A stretch of 64,000 nucleotides of DNA from Acanthaster planci (Eukaryota > Echinodermata > Asteroidea > Valvatida > Acanthasteridae): the NCBI RefSeq assembly GCF_001949145.1, contig NW_019091363.1, positions 1,118,387-1,182,386 on the forward strand. The letters run 5' to 3'. The translations under genes were made by a program, and so were the position numbers. Numbering within the stretch: the first letter of the stretch is position 1; every line of letters starts with the position of its first letter. Below the pieces are notes generated by a model. It had not been told where the DNA came from. It saw only the letters and a list, made by a program, of their open reading frames with translations, and searched no databases. Below are positions 33,201 through 45,200 of this stretch, piece by piece.

Positions 33201-36200
33201 GTTCTGAACTTACAAATTCATACACTGTACATGTATACATGTATGTCAGATGCAACAGGGACACGAGAACATTAGCCCTTAATTTATAGAATGGCCCAGT
33301 CAGTATTTCTTAGAGACGCCTTCTCCTTCCTTGCGTTGACATACCGTACTAGTAAGATTATAGTCAGTACATGTACATACACTGCATGTGTACATGTACA
33401 TGTATACTGGTAGGCCTACTGATGGTACTAATTCCATGTGCACATTCTGTACATGTGCATGATGTACATGTACATGCACATGTACCGGTACATCTACATC
33501 TACATGTATTTCACCAGAGTAATACATGTTTTAGGATTTTGTCTGCTGAAGTCTATGCTTGCTTTCTCCTTATTCCGCTTCCTCCTCTTGAAGGACAAAT
33601 GTACTGTAGATTTTTCTTGAAATGTTAGGCAGGTGTGCAAAGCAAATATCCTGAAAATTACCTGAAATGAAATTGTGCTTTCCTAGTTCCATGTACATGT
33701 AAGTGCTGCATTTTGTACACTTAGTTCTTTAATTCTACTTGTACAATTTCCAGTGTACCTTTTCCATGTATAAATTTATTATTGCCCTGGGCATGCACTC
33801 AACAACCAAAAAGCTTAACTCTTTCAGATGCCTGTAGTGATTTGTTCCTACATCGGCCAATATCTACATGTACATTGATACCTACCGTACATGTAATTCC
33901 AACTAAACACAGGGGTGTGAGAATTCAGCTTTTTGTGTAGATGTTGACTCTAAATTTCAGCTTTTTTGTACATTTGGTCTGTACAAAAGTATGGAAACAT
34001 TTTACATTTCAGCTTTTTGCCGGCTGTTTTCAGCTTTAATTTTAAGTGGCCACTCACAATCCTGTAAACAATCAAAGGAATGTACATGTATGATTACATT
34101 TCTTATTTCTTGCTAAACGGTTCTGCCTGCAATTTACTTCAGGTGCCTAGAGTTTCAGTAGAAAGATCTGATTCAGCCCCGAACCTCATCCATTGTCTAC
34201 TCTAACATGATTACTTCTACAATGTACAAATCCCGGTGTCTGCATCGTCTATCGTGTGCCAGCAGATTGGGATTCTCTTCTGCAGCAGTTGAATGCATTT
34301 GATCCATTGTTTTCGGCCCTCAGGTGGACCAAATCAGGAGAATGAGAGTGATTCCTACATGTCGAGTCCTGCCCTTCGTCGAGCAAGGTTTGACATACTC
34401 TACCAAGACTGTGAGGTACATGTATGCGCACATGTTACTCTTAAAGTTCTGTACTTTTCACCTCATTCTGTGCGGTTTTGCCCTCTCATCTTTGTAGTGA
34501 AAAGGCAAGGTGTCATTTCCTTGCTGCTACTTTGTAATTTTCCAAATTCTCTGGAGCCTGTTCAAATGTTTGGGGGGGGGTTTGACAAAAAGACCCAAGA
34601 TTTCTCTTGGTTCTGGTCTGATTATGTTAATTTCAAACGTGCTGAAGAATGCAGCCCTTGAAGTGTACAGACTATATGTACAGACTGAAAGTTGAAAACC
34701 CGAATTAGAGATGTCTGCGAATGTAATGATTTTCCCCAATACTTTTCAGTCTGCATCTGAGAAGGAATTTTTTGTCGCCTTCTGTCACTGACATTGTCCA
34801 ATGATGTACACGCCGTATTCTCGCAGTAAAAACATTGTCTTTGAAAACATTGTCTTGAGAGAGTATGTACAGTCCATGTAGATCCTAGATGAATAAAGTA
34901 CGTAATGTCATGAATACGTTTTCTCCTGCGTACTAATAGAATGAAATCAAACGGCTTCAGGAAGAAAATGGAGCCCTCAAGAACACAAACAGCCAACTTC
35001 GTGAACAGCTTGCAGACACAACAAAATTCCTTGTGTCCCAGTCAGAGCGGGCCACTAGTGCCACGAGTGTGACACCTGCCCCTGTCTCATCAAACCCAAG
35101 GGGTAATGTGTGTTCGGATTTGTCTCTGCCGTCCCCCCGATCCTCTCCATCCGCCTCCAAGCTGAAAGGCAAAGGGAGAGTGGTGGAGGCGGACCAGCCC
35201 TCCTCATCGCTGGGAACGAAACGAGCTCGGCACAGCAAGCCCACCCCCAGCCAGCAGGATCGGACCAACGGGTTGGAGTCGTGCGACAGCGGGCCGGACA
35301 ACGGGGAAGTCCTGGCTGTGCTCAGGTCAAAGCTGAAGCAAGCCACTGCCACCCATGAGAAAATAAAGCAGGACATGGACAAGTTGAAGGAGGTACAGTA
35401 ACATGAATTCATTTTGTCTTCTTTTTTTCTTGTTCACCTCAAACTCTCAACGCAGTCGTTCAAGAGCAGCATTGTGTTTCAACAGTTCAGATTGATTGTG
35501 GGAGCTATGCAACTGTACATGTACATGTACACTGTGAGTTTGAAGTCAACATTCAATTATTTGTCATTGATTTCGGCTAGTTTAGAAGTGGATAATTCAG
35601 TAATATGAGAACACATCAGGCAGCAATTGTTGGCTATATCGGTACATGTACGCATTGTAAACAAGACATGCATGTTTGATAAACCTTTACATTTATACAC
35701 AGGTACATGTACATGAAACAAAGGCTGGATACCAACTGTTCTTTTAAATGTCAAGGCTACATGTGGATCGTGCTCTGCACATGCCATCTGAAGTCACAGG
35801 CTTCATTACAAATGAGATTCTCTGCACATGCTTTGTAGGAAAATGTGTAAACCCCCATCCAATAATACCGACATTACCGGCAAGCACGCGAACCTTTTGG
35901 TGGCTTCTTTCAAATTTGCACTTTAGGGGCTGTTTGGACGTGCCGGCTAAAATGTGGGTGATGACGAATGACATGATGAAATTCTCATTACATTCATGTA
36001 GCAGTACCAACCCATTATTTCTTTGGCAATCATAATAATTACCCTGTACATCAAAGCAGTCTTCTTTTAATATAATTCATGTAATTGATGATTTATTTTG
36101 TAATATCGATGCACAGTCGTCCTTCCAAAAAGTCAACATCCGTGACTGAACAATACTCTTCTTTTTGTTGAAGGACTGGGCAGATTTCCATTTTGACTGT

Positions 36201-39200
36201 GTCTTGTGCCTGTTCAGCCCAAACCAAACCAAACTGAAGCCAATCAATCATGGCAACTTGTGTTTATTTTTAATACATAACTTTAGTATCTTGGTTAAAT
36301 TTGACTACAGTACATTTCCATGATTTGAAATGTTAAGTCTAATGTTTAGTGTGCCCTCCTTTATTTCTGATTACTTAGACTAGCTTATTTTACCCAAGCT
36401 GCCTTACAGACAAAGTGTCATATAAGACCTGCGTTTGCAAAAATTTCAGTCAAATGGGTATACATCTACACTGATATTATGCACCACTGTAAAAAAATGA
36501 GACAATGTAATGCAGGCCCTGTGACAGAAATACCAATAAAATTCCAGGTGGTCTTAAACTTTTGTAAATGACTGTACATGTAAGTGGGTGGCGTAAATTG
36601 TGACAACGCTTTTAATGGCAAAAAAAAATCCCCAAGACAGAAAGTTGTTTGCTTCATTATTATTGCTGGTGTTACTGTTCTTTTAAAAAGAAGAATGTTA
36701 TTGTGCATTAAGGCAAACAAGAACCAGTCGTAGAGTGTGAACACAGTGTTGAACACAGTGTTGTCCACAGCCTAAAATTATAGCAGGGTGGCACACAGTG
36801 TGAGTGCAGAGCGTGAAGCCATTACGGTGTGGGGTTCGGGGCCCTTGGGAAACTTTGGATTCTAGATGCTCTGTGGTGCAGTAGGAGGTACCGGGTATTT
36901 CCTGGGCACTTTCTTCTGACTCCTTGAATCAAATTTGCTAGTGGTAACAATTTGAAATGAAGGCAAGATTGTTTTTCGGAAGGTCATCAAAAGTTGATTT
37001 TTCATCCTGGGCATTTTCTTTTTTTTACTGATCAGAACTCGCCATCAAGTGAGTGGTTCAGGGGTTACATGTACCAGTACGTATGTTGGCACAGCGCAAG
37101 TAAATGATGTACCGGTACAATCGCTTCCCTAATTCCGGATCTCAAAAATAACTCCATGGTCAGATTCAAGCAACAAAATCCTATAATTCCGGTGAAATAT
37201 GATTAGTAATCCACCTCGTGTATTGGTTAAACTACATGTACAACAGTTTTTTTTCAAATCTAAGCTTTAATGTAGACTTACAGGATTGTCAAAATTGACA
37301 ACACTTTTTCTGGTTCTTAATCGGTTTAACCAGTTCCAAATAGCGACAGTTTTTTTTCTCGTATAATAAGTAACCATGCAAAATATCCATTTTCAGCCAG
37401 AGCCACTGTAGCAAGCTGATTTTCTAAATAACAATTTCTTGATTTTTGTGGAAATTTTTTTATAAGTAACAATTTCAGTGAAATAACAAGTGAAACTTGT
37501 GTAAATTTTGACTCGAGTTTTTCAGCTGCTCTGCAAGCAATCAGTGACTATTCCCCGCGCTGCACAGTTAATGAACCCATTACATCACATACATGTACAT
37601 TTTGGTTCACAGTGTACACTGTACATGTACGTGTGTTCACTTACGGTGTAATCCACAACTAGGAAAAATATGTATTTACGTGTAGTTTTTTTGCCTGTTT
37701 ATAATAAAAAAAACCTGAAACTCCAAAGGTCATTTTGATTGAACATACATTAGAGACAACAGTTTATACATGTAGGACTGTTACCGGTAAATAGGAAAAT
37801 TATACCTACAGTGTATCACCCTGTATGTTTTGGTCAATTTTTTGGCTCTCGTGATATTTGACGAACCGTTCAAAAATGTCAAAGTTTGAAATGGAAATCT
37901 AGTTGGCAGAAAATATTTCTTTTTGAGACGTTTTCTGAAAACAAAACTTTGTACAAGAAAATGTTTTACCTTTACTGAACTTGTTTGAGAATGCAGAACA
38001 CAAAAGAAGTAGTTTTAGAAGCAGAAGAAAATACATTTTATTTTAGGCGATCCGGATCTAGGAAAAATCTTGAACTACATGTAGGAAATTGGCTGTATTT
38101 TCCAAGAAAAAAAATGCATTTGAGGTATTAGTTTTTGACTCGACAAAATGAAGATGCTATGACTGGGAGATTGAAACCAGTCCAGAATTTTGTGCTTATG
38201 TAATATACTGCATCAGGCTTTGATCACAACAATGCAAAATGTTATACTGTTGTGCTGAATAATGCTGGGAAACTCATCATGTGCCTTCCATGAAGTGCAG
38301 TAAACTTCTTTGCATTTACATAAACTATAATGAAGACGGTGGAGAACAGGGAAAATCCAATAGAAAAAATAGCAGGGCGGTGAGAACTTTAGCAGGGCTG
38401 CAAAACTTAAGTGGGGCAGTCTAAAATTTTGGCAGGGCGACCCACCCTGCTAAAACCCCTTGTGGAGAACACACTTGCAGGAACAGTTGTGAAATCATAA
38501 CAGGGCTATCTGCAAATCATTAAACATGTTTGCAGAGAAATGGAGCATGCAGACATACAGTACATGTACTGGTACATGTGTACCGTTGACTCAGGAAGCA
38601 CACCCGAGTGTACCAGTAGTCAAGCGGACCACTCAACTCAATTATTTTTTATTGGGGCGTAATTTTCTCTCCAAACGTACATGTATATACTTGCACTTGT
38701 TGCAGTGTTGGGCTGTGACTGTAGGAAGGCAGAGGCCATTTCTGTATTGATAGAGCCAGAAGGGGTTTCCCCAATTAAAGAGCCTGCGGCAATTTATAGA
38801 CATACACTGTAGGGTTACTGCTCAGGCTGTACTATCCGTAGGGTGTATGTATGTATTCTTCAGGCCAGCATGTACATGTACATGTAAGCTTTCAATGCAG
38901 ACCAGAATCTGACAGGTACACCTTTTGTATTAATGCCTCATGGGGAAATGTTTCATTCCAGTCCAATGTGCCTCCCCGGGGTTACTCAAACTGGGCATTC
39001 TTCAGTGAAATCAGCCTGCATAAAAGCAGTCAAACTTTTTCTACTTTATTTACTCGCAGTCTAACCTTCTGGATCACTTCATGCCGGAAATAAAAAAAAA
39101 AGTTCAGTAGATGAGAGCTGCGGTGATGGTGTTGCAATCATTTCTACCCTAGTCTCACTGGGAGAATAATCCCCTCATTTATTTTATGAATCGGGTGATA

Positions 39201-42200
39201 CGACAAATTAATTAGGAATTAATTATTGATTTCTCCCACACGCACCCCTCCCCATCTTTCCAATTTGTGATGCATTGCCACATCATATCTCTGTATGTGA
39301 GCAGTAACTGGAACCTGCCTGATAAATTGGGTGATCTTGCTAATTGTTGGAAGATATCCTGCAGGCCATTTGTCTGTTTCCTCACCGGGGGGGGGGGGAA
39401 CTGTAGCTCGGAATATCCCCAGAGATAGCTAATGACCAGATGCTTGGCCTCTTCTCGTTTTGCCAGTGGCGGTGGCAATTATTTTGATTCACATATTTCA
39501 TTACGAGGATCAGGGTGAACATGCATGGATATAAACCGGTACCAGTATGCTGAGATAGAAATGGAAGGGCAGTCGATTCACACATTTGCATTTGGCAGGA
39601 AATGCCAAACAAAAGGCCTGGACAGAGACCCCAGCCATGCCAACTTGTTCCTTATGTTTTCCAGACTTTTTCTTATCTGTTTTTTTTTTTGTGTGTGTCC
39701 ATTGGAACTTGATTTATCAGTACGGGCATAGCTTTAAAAAGGGAAATCATGGTTTTATCATTAGAAGTATGATAGCCTGTTTAGACTAATACAATGTGCA
39801 TTTAATCAGTGGCCGTGAAAAAAATAATGAAAATTTGGAAAATTGTGTGTTGAAGTACTGTAGATCGTTTGTAGAATTCCATCTTGCCTATTAAATGAGT
39901 TTTGCTTTGAAATGACAGTGGCATGGTCCAACTCTGTTTCAAGTACAAGTGAAAGATGTGCTTGTGAAAGTTATCGAAGATGACTTACCCATACACTGAA
40001 GAACACGTCTTCACGTAGTGCATGTGTATAATGTACATGTAGGTGCCACTGCCAGTAAATACTCAAGTTGTTACACCTCATATTTCCAGGACCTCACCAA
40101 GGTTGATTTTAAGCAACAGCAACTACATGTATTTTGAGTTTATTCACAGAAGCTTTCTTTGTATGCAGGAAAAGATTGTAACACCTGTCAAAGCTGCAAA
40201 CAATGCCAGAGGTTGTGTGGGGATGAGATTAATTGCCAGGATTTGTGCTGCTTTCCTGATATTTCAAACAATCTCATTCAAAATCAGGATAATCGTCAAT
40301 GTGCCATTAGGGTGTACCAAACATGGGTGCCTTTAGGGAAGTACCAATTAATGCAGACCATAGAGGCTACGCTGCTGTAGGGGCACTCAAAAGCTATGGT
40401 AACTATTTCGTGGATTTTTCCATTCTCTTCCAATCTCACCCCTGGCGGTGGGATGATCTTCCCCAAATCTCCTGCAGATTCTGCATTCTTTTAAAACACA
40501 GTACACACAGTTATGAGTATACATGTACCCGTGGTCATCAAAGTTGAGTATACTGGTGTAAGCAAAATAATGTCAGCTCTTTTATAATATTCTGGGGTAC
40601 TGCACCAAATGTGAGTACAGTTGATACAAGTACAGTTACTAACTGCTAGACTTTCTGATTGAAGTTGACTCTTATGGAGCAAATTTTAATCAGTCATAAA
40701 TATACGGTAGAAATGAAAGATTTTCTTGCATGGCTAATACTACATGTATGGGGGAATGTTTTGATTTGAATATAAAAACCCTATATTGACAATTCCCTGG
40801 AAAATATACTGGGATGCATTGAGCAAGATAATACCGTCTTCATCCTATTGTCCCAAAACATTTACCAACAAAATATGTTCATCAACAAAAGTTTTTTTCA
40901 TTTACTTTGTAGCCTGAAAGAAAGGAAGCCACGATAGATGAGTTACGTACATGTACTGTACATGTATACTAATCCATATTTCCATTTCTGTCATACCCAT
41001 TAATTACCTGTCTCTGTGTGTCTGTTTTGGTTCTTCAACACAGAAAAATGCTAAGCTGAGTGCAGATAACCGGGCGCTGTTGACCGAGAATGGCCGATTG
41101 AAACAGGCTGCTGCCATCCGTTCGCCACGCAAGTAAGTCATTCCAGCACCAGTACAGTATTTCAATACAAAAGAAAGTTTGGCACTTGCTTCAGAGGAAG
41201 AAACGTCAGCCTTCCTCCTATTTCATTAAAAGTAAGATATCATTGTTGAGTTTTTGTTAAAAAGTTCTGAGCTACACAAAAGGATCCCAGCTGATAAGAC
41301 TCAGTGGAAACGATATTCATCAGCATTTTCTGCATTTTTTTCTGCACTTTGTACAGTCCATTGCCTTACATTGGTCACACAGTTTTTGTGTGGAAGGGAT
41401 AATGCTTGCTTTTGTCCAAGTTGTATAACTGTGGATTTCCATATCTACATGTATGTCTATCACAAAGCATACGAAAGCCAATGAGTACAGGTATGCATAG
41501 TGCTTTCTTTTCCACCTGCAGTTGGTTATGGAAGATGAATTACAGGATAAGCAGGGTCTCCTTAGCCTGGAGTTTTTCATGGTCAAAGTGATGAAAATAA
41601 TGGGTGCCATGAGAAATGATGGGGAGGGACCGGATGAACAGTCTGACTGGAAACGTGTAAGATTCCATTTGCTCAGACCACAAGAAAAGATGAAAAGGGA
41701 AACTTTTCAAAGTTCCCCATGCCTGGAGTGGAACACCCACTCTTCACACATACAAGTTACATGTACATGTATATATGCTGTACTGGTATGGTACATGTAC
41801 ATGTACCGGTATGTATATGTACATGTAGCAGTGTATGGTCATTCGCACCACACCCTCGGAGGAGCTCTGTCCATGTATCGGTACTTGTACCATATACCTT
41901 TTGGAGTCTCTCGTGTGCTTCTCTACTTGAGAGAAAAGGTTTTCTGAACCACAGTTTTCATCAGGACAGGTGAAGTCAAGTCTTTTGTGGAAGGGATCCA
42001 TGTACACGTGTAGTATTGAATCCTTCGCTGATCTTTGTATTGTGTGTCAACATGTTTTGTGCGCACCTGCTGATGTACTGACCAATTAACAAAGGGTTAC
42101 CTGATATACTGCTAAATTTTTTAAAGGTGCCACCATTAAAGGTGCCACCATGAATGGCGCCGCTCTTTTTGGACAGGCTATACTAGTGGCGTATTGATGG

Positions 42201-45200
42201 GAAGCGCCACCTGAAATATTCATATCTGAGTGACAGTTAACAGTCCGTTTTAAAAATTTCAACACACCATTATCTCCTCTCAGACAGAAGATGGTCGGTC
42301 AGTTTTTATTATTTGATGAGCTGGGGAACAATGGATGAAGTACAAAAGAGGATGGTTAAAATTTCATCCTGCTCATCAAGGCAGGGGGGCTGATGAATAA
42401 ATAAAGAGCCATCTCCATGGTAATCGCTGAACACCAAACTAGGGATGCGTGGAGGAAGTAAGACCACAACAAAGTTTGGGTATTGATTGGACCAATTTAT
42501 TATTTAGTTTTCAGGAGCCGCCGCCAAAGAAACTAGGCAAAGGTATCAGTCAGGATGGAGAAAACATTTACAACAGAACCAAACCAGAAGGGCTGGTTAA
42601 TAATTTAGTTCAATTTGTACTTTGTTTAGAAACTAGAACAGTTGTCTGCAAAAAGTATGCACGTACATGTACAAGCCTTGCATTGGTTTTGATATTCAGT
42701 GTACATGTACTGGTAACTGCAGGGTACATGTACATTTAGACCGAAGATTATTTTGAAGAGGATGAAAAGATCAACAAAACTACCCCTCCAGAACTGAAGT
42801 AGTATTCACATGTACGTTAAGTCTCAAAGTCTTTCCATAAAGCTGGTCATTTAATTTTTGACATGTGTCCAGTATGTTCTGGAAAAATACTGGACTGGCC
42901 CGGGCCTCACTGAAATGTTACTGATTTTATGTACATGTACTTCAGAACATGTAATGTGCATGTACATGTGCCAGAATACGTGGGTTCTTTCTCACAAGGG
43001 GGGCCCAATGGCAAACGTACAGGTACATACATGTACATGTACACGTACACTGTACATGTACATGCAATAGTACGGTACAGATTGGAGGGCTGTTAAATCA
43101 TGGAGGAAGGACACAGAAGGAGTTACATGTACAACTCTGGCACATCAAGGTGCTCGATGATCATTGCTGCCCGGTCAGATAAACAATAGTAGACATTCCA
43201 TAAATGCCTGATTACTGCCTGCAGCTTAGCCGGACAAGTTGGGCCAGTAATATCATAACAATATTTGTGGTATTTTCTTTGGAATTAACTACAACCTATC
43301 ACCTATCGCAGTGACCAGGAAACAGAAAGAAAAAATATCTGACATTAGATTTACTTTTGTCGTTTGAATAAATTTTTAAGGATTTTGATGCCCTGCTCCA
43401 TTATCCATGCATATGTTTGTAATTTTTTTTTGTCACTCCAAAACATGAGTTTTCAAAGTCTTTGTACGAGTTTGGCTAAGACTGGCTAACAACATGTTGA
43501 ACATCACAGGACAGTTAAGTTCACAAAAAACCCAAAATGAGCTGTTTCATCACAGGGAGTGATTGTGAGGTCTCATAAAATACCTTTTGGTGTAAATTCC
43601 GTAGTAAAAATGATTCAAACAAAACGCCAAATCTTACAAACAGCTTGGCTTTTTATTCCCAAAAGATGTCCAGAAGAAAGCATTTGATAAGGGCAACAAC
43701 TGCACATGAACACTTCAGGTACACAGCAGCTGCGCAAGCACTAAATTTGATGTTGTTGTCAGATCATATCAAGCACCAACGATGGCACGAATATTCAACT
43801 TCCTATACTGCAGTACACAACGTTTTAGGGATGCAAATTACCAACAAAAAATTGCGGCAATGATCATTGGGTACAAAAAGGGGGCTTATGGTTGCAAAAC
43901 AGGTGGTGAGTAGCAAGCATTGACTGCGCTCTGGCTATGGACATACCGGGCATGCCAGAAAGCGGTAATTGGCCAGATGTTTTAGCCCGGGCAGTTCCAA
44001 ACTCCTTCTGTGTCCTTCCTCCATGGTTAAATAAACTGCGAGAGTGAAGTTTTTCATTACTTGGAGGAGATTATAAAATGTTATAATGACTACCGCACTA
44101 GAGCGAAAGCTACACATTTGTTTGCTATTGCGAATCTTTGAAAGACAAAATACATGTTGTCATAGATTCATCATTTTGAAAAAAGCAGGACACAAGTACA
44201 TGTAAATGTACTGTACATGTACTGTACGGTACCTAGATTTTAATTTTGATGGGTTCTGAAGCGTGTGGTGTTGAAAGAAATAATATTTCATGTCCAACAG
44301 GTAAGTTTACCAGTATAATTGATTGTTCTCAATTTACAAGTGTGTTACACCAAGTTCTGTAAGTACCTGTACATGCACACTTGCCTGACAAAATGCCAGA
44401 AACATTGAGTATCCCACCCCAACTTCTTGTACCCTAGTTAGTTTAATACAGTACATACATGTACATGTACATTTGAAACCACAGTATAAATTCTGATATT
44501 TTGGGCCCTGAGCGGTACCAAGAGAGAGCTCTGTATTCGTAGTAGCGGAGGCCCTTTTGGTGGGAACTGCACTTCACTGGTCCAGGAACGACTAGGAAAT
44601 GCATGTGTTGCAGTCACATGGCTACGGACTACATGTACATGCGCACTAGTACTCCTCACCGACATGGCTCTTTTCAACCTATGAGGGAGTGCCTCTGCTC
44701 AAGGTGGACAGTTGTGAGCATTGAAGTCCTGCTCAAACCTCTTGTGCCTGAAGTGTTTCACCTTTGCTGCACACAAATTGAAGCAGTGACAGACACTTAT
44801 CATTTATTTCAGTGAACTTCATGTGTTCCCAAAGGCAACTAAGCTTACAGTAGGGCAGGACACCAGTTTTCCGATTTTGGCCTGGATGTCCTAGTTACAT
44901 GTGGGACCTCCTTGAAAACGGCCCATGCAAACACATTTCAGATACCGTGCATACATAGTGTGCACATACAGTGTACCTGAATGCATGAATGTCTACGCCC
45001 ACATAGCACACTAATTATGAGAAACAGTTTTAGCAAAAAATTTCATCAATTGCTGAGACCAGACTAGGGAGGCCATGGGAGACATTGCAGTTGTTGCAAG
45101 TAGCAATGAATGTACGCTTCATTGGGTCACCATGTTAGCCCAAACACGGGCAGAGGAGATCAATAAACTAACCATATTAATTAGTTATTGTTTATAATCA

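Larger units (their letters stand above)
35393..41043 (+). other. OBI1 intron 4
   Basis: Contains dispersed repeats at 36400-36590 and 37240-37740, a 12-G run at 39387-39398, and a complex region (39120-39480) rich in homeodomain-like TAATTA sites. No exon assigned. Confidence 0.55.

Noticed and set aside
33300-33628. Overlapping open frames rich in VHVH and MYMY on both strands
   Set aside because: They are translations of TACATGTACA repeats. The pattern is palindromic, so both strands stay open. No splice logic or homology.
34957-35412. 151-codon minus-strand open frame
   Set aside because: Antisense shadow of OBI1 exon 4, whose reading is confirmed by homology and splice phases.
40178-40215. 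Possible exon reading EKIVTPVKAANNAR after TTTGTATGCAG
   Set aside because: Short, weak donor (GTTGTG), no homologue, and not needed by OBI1 exon phases.
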